A stretch of 8,630 bases of DNA from an uncultured Leptolyngbya sp. (GCA_937899365.1 CALBPH010000661.1:1-8630), one strand, 5' to 3'. Numbered from the stretch's first letter, positions 1-5,768 are shown. The notes: generated from the sequence alone by a model not told the origin. Made by a program: numbers and translations.

Positions 1-5
1 TCAGC

Positions 6-74
6 CGTTTCATAAACGCTTTCAGATAAACAACATGGTTTATTGGCCCGCTAGCGCTCAACTAACCATGAAGC
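6..74. repeat. Structured repeat, copy A (GGCCCGCTAGC element)
   Basis: This element shares an ordered set of blocks with copy B near 1606-1657: CTTTCAGAT (19-27), then 17 bases, GGCCCGCTAGC (45-55), CTC (57-59) and ACTAACC (61-67). CATGGTT (34-40) can pair with AACCATG (64-70), which puts the GGCCCGCTAGC block in the loop. A small CGTTT/AAACG hairpin (6-18) precedes it. In copy B a different partner strand pairs with the conserved CTAACC, so pairing is kept while sequence changes. I do not recognise a known RNA family. It could be a small RNA or a protein-binding site, and the active strand is unknown. Confidence 0.5.
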
Positions 75-109
75 TATTATAATAAAAAAATGTTTTTTTA
101 ACTTGATCT

Positions 110-139
110 AAAAAAAACTGCCTCAAAGAAGAAGGCAGT
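110..139 (-). terminator. Rho-independent terminator, minus strand
   Basis: Read on the minus strand, ACTGCC (139-134) and GGCAGT (122-117) form a 6-bp stem with an 11-base loop. A run of T residues (116-110) follows directly. It would end minus-strand transcripts, presumably the parB message, although it lies about 420 bases past the parB stop. That distance leaves room for a long 3' UTR or a separate small transcript. Confidence 0.6.
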
Positions 140-161
140 AAGCATAGACGAATATTTTTGA

Positions 162-203
162 TTTGTCACTAATATGTCCCAATTTTTGTCACTAATATGT
201 CCC
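162..203. repeat. Two perfect 19-bp direct repeats, 23-bp period
   Basis: TTTGTCACTAATATGTCCC occurs at 162-180 and again at 185-203 without a mismatch, separated by AATT. Each unit has two TGTC cores 11 bases apart. Paired direct repeats of this kind resemble the transposase-binding sites at ends of Tn7/Tn5053-type transposons, including cyanobacterial CRISPR-associated ones. They could equally be iterons bound by a plasmid protein such as ParB. No inverted copy was found elsewhere in the window, so a complete transposon is not shown. Confidence 0.75.
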
Positions 204-357
204 AAAATAAGGCTACTCTCTAGCAGGGCAAAGGGTTTTGCCCACATCTAAATTAGGTATGTGAGATAAGTATTTTCCGTATGGAATGGCACATACGTTT
301 ACAAGGTAGTTATTGGCGTGCCCGTTCTGTTAGCAAACACCTTTAAGGTTCTAGGCT

Positions 358-522
358 ATGTTGTTCAACAAGATTGTGAAGATTCTAAATAAAAATGCAA
401 TCCGGATTTACTTAGAAGCTTTTAAAAAGATATTGAAGAAGGTCTTGTATAAAACCAATAAAAAGCACGATTCAATCAATGAAAATATCATTTTCAATAT
501 CTTGATAGAATTCAGAACATGA
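358..522 (+). CDS. Possible 54-residue basic peptide
   Basis: An ATG at 358 opens a 55-codon frame ending in TGA at 520-522, with AAGG nine bases upstream as a possible ribosome site. The product begins MLFNKIVKIL. It is rich in Lys, Ile and Leu, and its first half could form a basic amphipathic helix. I recognise no family. The region is AT-rich, but an uninterrupted 55-codon frame with a plausible ribosome site is somewhat better than chance. It could be a small membrane-active or toxin-like peptide, or simply a random ORF. Confidence 0.25.
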   Translation: MLFNKIVKILNKNAIRIYLEAFKKILKKVLYKTNKKHDSINENIIFNILIEFRT

Positions 523-558
523 TTAAGAACACATAAAAAATAGAGAAAATTTATGTAA

Positions 559-1470
559 TTAGTCATCTAAAACTAACTTCAATTCATTCAAAAGCGATTC
601 AATCTTTTGACGTTTATCGTTATCCGTCCAAGCACTGGATTTAACCTTGGCAATCGACCGGAATTCCTTCTGCAAGTCTTTCGAATCTCTGACAGGGGCT
701 TGCCCGTCTTGCATTAAAGCTTTTACTTGTTGCTTCACTTCACTTAGCGACCAGCGTTCCGCGACTGCCTGCTCCATCAACACCACTCGGTCTTCGCTGC
801 TGCCTAGCTTTGCAATGGCCTTGGCCTTGGTATATTCCAGCTCACCACCCCGTAAAATCTCTAGAACATCCTCGGGTAAGTTCAACAGCGGCAGCCGATT
901 AGTTCTAAAGCTTTCCCGTCCCTGACGCCCCACGGTGGCAAAGATGTTATCTACGATAGCCAACTGACGCGTAACATTATCCGTCAAAGGCTGATCACGA
1001 CGCTTTGCATTGGCAGCCTGGTTTAACAGACTGATTAAGCCCTCTTGTTCAAGCTCTAAAGACTGACACAGAAGCTCTAGCATGCCCTCTGTCTCATCAA
1101 TGGGGTTGAGATCATCCCTTTGCAAATTCTCTAAAAGGGCTAATTCGAATGCCTGCTGTTCGTCTAACTCACGGATAACGATAGGAACTTCGGTTAATCC
1201 TGCGTCCTTAGAGGCACGTAAACGACGCTCACCTGCTACCAGCTCGTAGTTTTTGCCCACAGGGCGCACAATCAAAGGCTCAAGCACCCCATGCTTCTTA
1301 ATGGAGTCCGTCAGTTGCTGAAGTTTAACCGGATTAAAAGAACGGCGGGGCTGTTTCTTGGGTAACTTTATACTCTTAACACTTGTATATCTTCCAACCT
1401 CTTTATTAACAGGGGTTTCAGCCGCTTTTTCTTTTGTTCGAGAAGTTCTCTTTATAGAAGACTGAGCCAT
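559..1470 (-). CDS. parB: ParB-family partition protein
   Basis: This 303-residue protein belongs to the ParB/RepB/Spo0J family of DNA-segregation clamps, which load at parS sites and bind CTP through the N-terminal domain. The N-terminal domain is clear: QPRRSF (40-45), GVLEPLIVRP (61-70), the CTP-binding motif GERRLRAS (80-87) and ENLQRDDLNPIDE (114-126). The central part is unusual. The typical helix-turn-helix is replaced by a longer segment leading to NRLPLLNLPEDVLEIL (about 190-205), a form I associate with cyanobacterial plasmid ParBs. The last 100 residues are charged and helical. The ATG at 1470 is used; no strong Shine-Dalgarno is visible. No parA lies in the window, so the protein is either an orphan or paired at a distance. 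Structured elements flank it on both sides. Family assignment is firm; its parS is not identified. Confidence 0.93.
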   Translation of the reverse strand: MAQSSIKRTSRTKEKAAETPVNKEVGRYTSVKSIKLPKKQPRRSFNPVKLQQLTDSIKKHGVLEPLIVRPVGKNYELVAGERRLRASKDAGLTEVPIVIRELDEQQAFELALLENLQRDDLNPIDETEGMLELLCQSLELEQEGLISLLNQAANAKRRDQPLTDNVTRQLAIVDNIFATVGRQGRESFRTNRLPLLNLPEDVLEILRGGELEYTKAKAIAKLGSSEDRVVLMEQAVAERWSLSEVKQQVKALMQDGQAPVRDSKDLQKEFRSIAKVKSSAWTDNDKRQKIESLLNELKLVLDD

Positions 1471-1548
1471 GGGTTAGAAGAGTTTAAGGGTGTGTCCGAT
1501 AAAGCTATCTAATCTTAATATACTGATCCATAAAATTGGTTATTCTGC

Positions 1549-1554
1549 TATAAT
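1549..1554 (+). promoter_or_regulatory. Possible -10 box for a plus-strand small RNA
   Basis: A perfect TATAAT at 1549-1554 lies between two minus-strand genes. Transcription from it would begin near 1561 and run through the hairpin block that contains copy B. No convincing -35 is seen at 17 bases (the region reads ATCCAT), so the call rests on the -10 box and the placement of the hairpins. Confidence 0.3.
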
Positions 1555-1560
1555 CTACAT

Positions 1561-1675
1561 AACGATTGAAAGTACCTAACGCTTTCATGAGTCAATAAAA
1601 CCCGACTTTCAGATGGTGGTTAGACATAATGGCCCGCTAGCCTCGACTAACCTTCAGCCTGGTCGGGTTTTAAGC
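1561..1675 (+). ncRNA. Candidate structured small RNA containing repeat copy B
   Basis: The segment folds into three nested parts. First comes a TGAAAG/CTTTCA hairpin (1567-1587). Then a perfect 10-bp outer stem, AAAACCCGAC (1597-1606) with GTCGGGTTTT (1662-1671), encloses an inner GGTTAG/CTAACC stem (1618-1623 with 1647-1652). The inner loop carries the conserved GGCCCGCTAGC (1631-1641). The conserved blocks match copy A in order and spacing. The outer stem ends in TTTT and could terminate transcription; it also sits just past the stop of the 2711-1686 gene, so it may simply be that gene's terminator. No known RNA family was recognised. The plus strand is favoured only because of the TATAAT at 1549. 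Confidence 0.4.
1597..1671. terminator. Long nested hairpin between ydjM-like gene and parB
   Basis: The 10-bp perfect arms at 1597-1606 and 1662-1671 begin with AAAA and end with TTTT, so the hairpin can act on either strand. On the minus strand it starts 15 bases after the stop of the hydrolase gene and would separate that transcript from parB. The loop is unusually long at 55 bases and itself structured, which is not typical of a plain terminator. Confidence 0.5.
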
Positions 1676-1685
1676 TTTTAAATCA

Positions 1686-2711
1686 CTACGGTGCAGCTAA
1701 TATCAGAGCCGTCAACGTACCGGTCGCCCATTGGTCGTTGAGCTGCGCGATCGCAAGTTCCAATGGGTGATAAGTCAGCTCCACATCATCACCGGCAACG
1801 GTCAGCGTTTGCAGCTGGCGGCCACCGCTAACGGGTCGGATCTCCTCAGGAAAATCGACCACGATGGAACCGGTTAAATAAACTCTCGCCCCAGAGTTAG
1901 ACGCCAACAACTCCCCCAGCACTGGAGATAGGTCCTGGTCATATAACGAGAGAGTCTTTAGCGTTCGCTGTGTTGCATCTCCAGCCTTAGTTACAAGCTT
2001 CTCAATAATGATGTTTTTTCCTGTCTGATAGATAGACTTTCCATCAGTGATGATAAACTCCGAACCCTGGTTTCCGAGAATCAAATACTTACCGCTAGCA
2101 TCGGTTCTATCGTCAGTCCAAACTCCCGTAATTTCTGCCCAGACTTCAGATGTGGATGCATGGCGATTATAGGTTGAGATCGCACCATCTCGTAAACCCA
2201 ATCCCTGGTTAACCTGGGTCTGCACTCCACCCGCACCGGCTAACCATAGCCCCGTCATCAGCAAGCCCACAGCAATTGCCAATACCCAATACTCACCCGG
2301 TCCACCCGTGCGTAGTCGCCGCTTTGGGTTAGACACACTGATGCACCATACCGGAGTCGGCCACCAAAGCTGCACTCCTTTCAACGTAAATGAATCACTA
2401 AAACATGAGAGGAGATGCCCCAGCGGCAATGCCATCAGTGGCTTTATCACCCCCAAAACCAAACCACTTCCCAGGGCAGTCCCCGCCAGGCAGCAAGTAG
2501 CGATCAGCGAGTGGGTAACGGTTCGGTGTGGGTAACGGTCCTCAATCCATGAGCTGACAGGGAAACAGATTTGGCCAATTACGCTAGTGGTAGTGTCTAT
2601 GTCTGGCAGCTGGGAGCCTAAGACGGCCAGGACTAGGGGCAATGGGTCGGCAGTGCCCAGGAGTAGGGAGACGCCAGCGGTTGCGATCGCAGCGTGGGTA
2701 ATAGCCAGCAT
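1686..2711 (-). CDS. YdjM-family membrane-bound metal-dependent hydrolase
   Basis: The 341-residue product matches the YdjM/DUF457 family of inner-membrane, putative metal-dependent hydrolases, whose substrate is not known. The family's polar residues are present in order in the N-terminal half: His6, LPDID (35-39), HR (62-63), TH (66-67) and GHLLSCFSDSFT (98-109). They sit among hydrophobic helices at about 5-32, 68-105 and 142-160. From about residue 165 the protein turns polar and continues as a roughly 175-residue domain that I do not recognise. It is probably outside the membrane core and is longer than the compact E. coli YdjM. The ATG at 2711 follows a well-formed promoter (2750-2778) by a short leader. 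It is the only gene in its transcript, bounded by the hairpin at 1597-1671. Two HIP1 sites lie inside it, so its base usage is typical of the host. Confidence 0.8.
   Translation of the reverse strand: MLAITHAAIATAGVSLLLGTADPLPLVLAVLGSQLPDIDTTTSVIGQICFPVSSWIEDRYPHRTVTHSLIATCCLAGTALGSGLVLGVIKPLMALPLGHLLSCFSDSFTLKGVQLWWPTPVWCISVSNPKRRLRTGGPGEYWVLAIAVGLLMTGLWLAGAGGVQTQVNQGLGLRDGAISTYNRHASTSEVWAEITGVWTDDRTDASGKYLILGNQGSEFIITDGKSIYQTGKNIIIEKLVTKAGDATQRTLKTLSLYDQDLSPVLGELLASNSGARVYLTGSIVVDFPEEIRPVSGGRQLQTLTVAGDDVELTYHPLELAIAQLNDQWATGTLTALILAAP
1747..1754. repeat. HIP1 octamer, one of five
   Basis: GCGATCGC, the highly iterated palindrome of many cyanobacterial genomes, occurs here and at 2683-2690, 5353-5360, 7027-7034 and 7634-7641. 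All five lie in minus-strand genes. None lies between 2691 and 5352, which includes the whole plus-strand sigma block. Confidence 0.9.
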
Positions 2712-2749
2712 TAACCATATCTAAGCAAACTACCTTAAATTTCCCAACC

Positions 2750-2778
2750 TTTATAAGGTGACCTTGAAAAAGCGTCAC
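2750..2778 (-). promoter_or_regulatory. Promoter of the YdjM-family gene
   Basis: On the minus strand GTGACG (2778-2773) and TATAAA (2755-2750) are separated by exactly 17 bases. They match the sigma-70 consensus at four and five of six positions. The start would be near 2743, giving a leader of about 30 bases before the ATG at 2711. The -35 box abuts the first CAGTAC half-site. Confidence 0.6.
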
Positions 2779-2821
2779 AGTACTCACTTTTTTCAGTACA
2801 GCATAACATTCAAATGTACTG
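2778..2821. promoter_or_regulatory. Operator-like cluster of CAGTAC half-sites
   Basis: CAGTACT occurs at 2778-2784 and CAGTACA at 2794-2800, 16 bases apart in the same orientation. TGTACTG at 2815-2821 is the exact inverse of the second, with 14 bases between. The cluster lies at and just upstream of the -35 box of the YdjM-family promoter, so a dimeric activator or repressor could bind here. It does not fit the published Anabaena LexA box, despite the link of E. coli YdjM to LexA. Confidence 0.4.
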
Positions 2822-2875
2822 AGCCACAAAGCATCAGGATTCCGCAAGTCTTATTCGTAAATTTTACATGTCACA

Positions 2876-2911
2876 CAATTCACGGTTCTGCCTCATATCA
2901 GTAGTGAATTG
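2876..2911. promoter_or_regulatory. 8-bp inverted repeat before the plus-strand operon
   Basis: CAATTCAC (2876-2883) and GTGAATTG (2904-2911) are perfect inverse arms with 20 bases between, ending 12 bases before the ATG at 2924. They could be an operator or a leader hairpin controlling the small membrane gene and the sigma operon. A TTTACA at 2863-2868 could be a -35 box, but no good -10 follows at standard spacing. Confidence 0.35.
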
Positions 2912-2923
2912 AGCGCGTAAAGT

Positions 2924-3133
2924 ATGCAACACCAATCATCAAAGTTACTTCTCACCGTGCAAGAGTCCTATCCCACATCAAACACGGATATACCTGCCTT
3001 TAATCAATACAGAGGCAGTACAGCTGCCATGGTGTTAGCGATTGCTATTTTGATCAGCGCGGTAACTGACCTCATCAGAACTCTGGGACATTTCAACGTT
3101 AAACACACTAACGTTAACCAAAATCATGACTAG
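2924..3133 (+). CDS. Small single-span membrane protein, unknown
   Basis: This 69-residue protein has a polar N-terminal part of about 32 residues, one hydrophobic helix (STAAMVLAIAILISAVTDLI, about 32-51) and a short His/Asn-rich tail. I recognise no family. It ends 50 bases before the sigma-factor gene on the same strand and probably shares its transcript. Its start region carries the octamer GCGTAAAG (2915-2922) directly before the ATG, and the sigma gene has the same octamer at the same place (3173-3180), which supports both starts. A role with the sigma factor and the membrane protein that follows, for example as a regulator or sensor peptide, is inferred only from position. Confidence 0.5.
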   Translation: MQHQSSKLLLTVQESYPTSNTDIPAFNQYRGSTAAMVLAIAILISAVTDLIRTLGHFNVKHTNVNQNHD

Positions 3134-3183
3134 TGATTTCGGACGGAACCACTCAATTCAGAAAATGAGGGGGCGTAAAGACC

Positions 3184-3783
3184 GTGAACGCTAAGATTGA
3201 AAAGCACTTGGAAGAGTTAGACAGGCTCATCATTAGCTTGTTATCCCCTGGCTCAATAGCCCCTTTTAAACCTCTGCTTTGGATTAATTATCATCTGAAG
3301 CAGAGAAATTTACATGACATATTTGATGCTAAAGAAATCCTTTCAGAGGCTTATTTACGAACAAGAAAATCTATTGAAAACGGCGAGAAAATAGATGATT
3401 ATATAGCCTGGCTAAGACATACCTGTTTTCTTATAGTGCTTGAAAAAAGAACAGAATTATCTAGAGAAAAAGTACGCATAGAGAGAATCGCTAAAACTTC
3501 TCTATCTGCAGAAATTCAACCTGATCAAGAAGCAGAACCTGCCTTCTCTAATGACCAAAATAAATCAATTCTAAAGCAGGCGCTAACATATTTAACACCT
3601 CAGGAAAATCAACTCATAAATTCTCGTTTTGTTAACGGTCTTTCTTGGACAGATATTCAAAATAATACAGATGAGACAGCCTCCTTAGCTGCTTTACGAA
3701 AAAGAGGGCAACGCGCCTTTGGCAGATTGAAAGATGCCTTCTATTCTATTAAGAATAAAAAGGGTGGCGACCATGAGTACTGA
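3184..3783 (+). CDS. ECF-like sigma-70 family RNA polymerase sigma factor
   Basis: The 199-residue product has the two-domain plan of a group-4 (ECF) sigma factor, which directs RNA polymerase to a small set of promoters. The region-2-like segment (about 45-90) reads DAKEILSEAYLRTRKSI followed by DYIAWLRHTCFLIVLEKR, matching the core-binding helices and the AWLR motif of ECF factors. After an acidic linker (about 105-125), region 4 (about 127-190) has LTPQENQLINSRFVNGLSW and the helix-turn-helix tail ALRKRGQRAFGRLKDAF. Region 2 is divergent and region 1 absent, as expected for this class. The start is GTG at 3184, preceded by GAGGGGG ten bases upstream; an ATG at 3164 runs into a stop. The next gene overlaps its end by 11 bases, implying coupled translation and a product that may control it. 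Base composition is clearly more AT-rich than in the minus-strand genes. Confidence 0.8.
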   Translation: MNAKIEKHLEELDRLIISLLSPGSIAPFKPLLWINYHLKQRNLHDIFDAKEILSEAYLRTRKSIENGEKIDDYIAWLRHTCFLIVLEKRTELSREKVRIERIAKTSLSAEIQPDQEAEPAFSNDQNKSILKQALTYLTPQENQLINSRFVNGLSWTDIQNNTDETASLAALRKRGQRAFGRLKDAFYSIKNKKGGDHEY

Positions 3784-4852
3784 TAATTTCATAACAAGCT
3801 TACGAAGAACATATACTGTTGGATTCCCTGAATTACAAGGCAATCTAAGCTTCTCTGCAATTGGTCAGAAAATTGAAAGAGATGCAGAAAATAATCCTGA
3901 ATACATAGAAAGAGTTCGTTTACATTCAATATCTATTCAGTATTATTCACTTTCAACCAAAAAAGTTTTATCGGAGAAAGATCTAGATAAATTCGAAGAA
4001 ATACTTAAAATAGCCAAATCAGATAATAATTTGAGCAATCTTCTATCCGCAATAGACGAAATAATCCTATTAGATAACAGCCACTTCAATGAGATAGACG
4101 AAAACATTGAAGCTCTTAAACAGCTTAAAGCAGTTGGCCTTGAGGAGCGAGAAGAACTACCTCAACCTATCCCCGATGAAAACTCAAATGAATTAGCTCA
4201 GCAGTACTATTCATTGCTAACGGCACAAAATCCAATATCTAAAACAGAAGAAAATCATCTTGATGCGCTCCTTTTATTAGCTAGCAATGACAAACACTTG
4301 AGTATTGTCATTGATGTTATTAACGATATTGTCTTTGGAAATCATTCCACTAAAGACCATCTTTCTCATGAACATGAGAAAGATATGGCATTGCGCAGAC
4401 TCCGAAAACAAGGTCTTGATAAAATTGCCCAATCAAAAGCATCTGCATTACAAGTACAGGCTTGCATACAACTTATTAATTTTATTTTGGTAGTTATTAT
4501 CAATCTTGTTTTAGTAGTTGTCATATATCCCATTGCACTAATTATTTCTCTAGTATTTGGACTAGTCTTTCCTGGCAGTGTTAACTATGTGCAATTCAGA
4601 CCTTTACGGCCAATACGTTTTTGGATTGACAGTCTAGAAGTCAAGAATCCTACAATTGCACGTCGTATTGCCAAATTTATTCCATCACAATGTCCTTTCG
4701 AACGCGACGTTGTGTTATTTGGCCGCACAGTAGCTCACATACCACCAATGTGTAAGCTTAATCCCCTTTACGATGAGGTAGTGGGATTACGGTTCAGGGC
4801 TCTATGCTTCTTAGCGGACGAATGTGGAGAAGATATCAGCGCATTAATCTAG
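3773..4852 (+). CDS. Membrane protein with Mo-nitro_C domain, putative sigma regulator
   Basis: The 359-residue product has three parts. Residues 1-220 are helical and contain a tandem duplication: units at about 57-123 and 145-216 share YYSL, an iL.lA.(N/D)..LS core and a closing L+..GL. Residues 231-266 are one long hydrophobic stretch broken by YP at 252-253, so probably a two-helix hairpin leaving both ends on the cytoplasmic side. Residues 277-359 match Mo-nitro_C, a cyanobacterial domain named for Mo-dependent nitrogenase C-termini: FWIDSLEV, IPSQCPFERD, HIPPMCKLNPLYDEVVGLRF and CFLADECGED. Its Cys307, His322, Cys327, Cys345 and Cys351 could bind metal. The ATG at 3773 is chosen over 3734 because AAGGGTGG precedes it and it overlaps the sigma stop by 11 bases. 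Co-translation with the sigma factor and the membrane hairpin suggest an anti-sigma-like role, which is inference. The name does not imply nitrogenase activity. Confidence 0.8.
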   Translation: MSTDNFITSLRRTYTVGFPELQGNLSFSAIGQKIERDAENNPEYIERVRLHSISIQYYSLSTKKVLSEKDLDKFEEILKIAKSDNNLSNLLSAIDEIILLDNSHFNEIDENIEALKQLKAVGLEEREELPQPIPDENSNELAQQYYSLLTAQNPISKTEENHLDALLLLASNDKHLSIVIDVINDIVFGNHSTKDHLSHEHEKDMALRRLRKQGLDKIAQSKASALQVQACIQLINFILVVIINLVLVVVIYPIALIISLVFGLVFPGSVNYVQFRPLRPIRFWIDSLEVKNPTIARRIAKFIPSQCPFERDVVLFGRTVAHIPPMCKLNPLYDEVVGLRFRALCFLADECGEDISALI

Positions 4853-4904
4853 AAGATTTCTCTTCAGACTATCACTCTGCCTTACACTTCTAATCTGTCA
4901 AAGT

Positions 4905-5768
4905 TCATTGCCCTAAACGTTTCCGCGCCCCTCGCACTTGCCCTACCTGCTTCAACGTCATACCCGCTATCAAAGCAACACCACCAAAGATATACAGCGA
5001 TTTATTCCGCGTTCCCATCCCAATAAATCGCACTACTCCAAACGCCATCAGACAGGCGATCAAAATCGGCATTATCACCACGTATTGAGTATGTTGGGGA
5101 CTTGCTTCCTGGTTCAGTCCTAACCGCTCATTCCTAATCACTTTCTTAGCCAACATCGGGTTACGCCCCGCCAACGGCTGCAGCTCTGCCAGTCGCGAAC
5201 GGTCCAACTTCAACCCTAGCCGATCTGCTTCGGCCTGCATCGTTTCTCTAATCGCTCGGTCAGTGGGTAGCTCTAACTCCACCTCTAGCATTTCCAAGAA
5301 AATATCCCGCTGAGGGTTAGCCGCTGCAAAGCAAACTACCTTTACGCCGTTTGCGATCGCATCCTCTAACCAATACCTCACCCCTGTTGTCAGCCGCTTA
5401 GCTTCAGGGAAGATAAGCAGAGTGTCAGCTCTCATGTTCTCCGCGATCTCATCCTTGAGCGCATCCATGGTTAACGCCTTTTCACCGACTGGCTCACCAT
5501 CTTTGTTGTACTTAGGCTCAGTCGTTGGGATATCCAACTGCTCAGCAATGGAGACGAAGAACTTTTTACCACTGCCTTTGTAAATGGCGGTTGCAATGGC
5601 AAACTCAGACCCGTAACGCTTCACCAGGTCCTGGGGCATCGTCCCCACCATGCCAAGCTCAGCAATAACTAAAACGCTGCTACCCGACTCGATAGCAGCG
5701 CACACACGCTTAAACCCCTCTGACTGATTAGGGGCTACGCTGCCACCTCGGCCATCTGCTGGCGACAC
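4905..5768 (-). CDS. Degenerate AAA-type ATPase-like protein with membrane anchor
   Basis: This 287-residue protein has the outline of an AAA ATPase of the MuB/ExeA type, but its nucleotide site is broken. The expected Walker A reads AELGMVGT (36-43), lacking the lysine. Walker B reads LLIFPEA (117-123) with Pro where Asp should be. A lid-like segment, LQPLAGRNPMLAKKVIRNE (about 197-215), remains. Two hydrophobic helices at about 229-250 and 257-272 and a basic tail (RGARKRLGQ) anchor it in the membrane. The frame opens at GTG 5768, overlapping the upstream gene by 34 bases and without a Shine-Dalgarno. GTG 5705 is preceded by AGAGGGG nine bases upstream, just after that gene's stop, and is a strong alternative, but it would cut a helix that seems to belong to the fold. 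It may be a structural partner of the upstream DNA-binding protein. Function unknown. Confidence 0.6.
   Translation of the reverse strand: MSPADGRGGSVAPNQSEGFKRVCAAIESGSSVLVIAELGMVGTMPQDLVKRYGSEFAIATAIYKGSGKKFFVSIAEQLDIPTTEPKYNKDGEPVGEKALTMDALKDEIAENMRADTLLIFPEAKRLTTGVRYWLEDAIANGVKVVCFAAANPQRDIFLEMLEVELELPTDRAIRETMQAEADRLGLKLDRSRLAELQPLAGRNPMLAKKVIRNERLGLNQEASPQHTQYVVIMPILIACLMAFGVVRFIGMGTRNKSLYIFGGVALIAGMTLKQVGQVRGARKRLGQ

Larger units (their letters stand above)
1..558. other. Gene-poor region downstream of parB
   Basis: This stretch holds no ORF above 60 codons and is AT-rich. From left to right it contains copy A of a structured repeat (about 19-74), a minus-strand terminator (110-139), two 19-bp direct repeats (162-203), a 7-bp hairpin with GGGCAAA/TTTGCCC arms (226-243), a 6-bp hairpin with CGTATG/CATACG arms (278-297) and a possible 54-residue ORF (358-522). 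The density of repeats and hairpins next to parB would suit a partition or control region, but no parS could be identified. Confidence 0.6.

Noticed and set aside
1575..1623. Integron attC site (CCTAAC ... GGTTAG)
   Set aside because: The inverse boxes exist but the internal L boxes and the GTTRRRY/RYYYAAC layout do not fit, and there is no cassette or integrase.
2778..2821. LexA (SOS) box upstream of the YdjM-family gene
   Set aside because: None of the CAGTAC sites has the inverse partner at the short spacing required by the cyanobacterial LexA consensus known to me.
2584..2847. Minus-strand 87-residue ORF overlapping the YdjM-family gene
   Set aside because: Its last two thirds are an out-of-frame reading of the hydrolase gene, and its N-terminal part covers the promoter and operator sites.
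3734..3772. Upstream ATG start for the Mo-nitro_C protein
   Set aside because: The ATG at 3773 has a good Shine-Dalgarno and gives a normal 11-base overlap; the upstream extension only reads the end of the sigma gene in another frame.
4305..4493. Plus-strand 62-residue ORF within the Mo-nitro_C gene
   Set aside because: It is an out-of-frame reading of a gene with clear domain structure.
4853..4904. Terminator between the convergent genes
   Set aside because: No stem of useful length was found in this 52-base gap, so none is reported.
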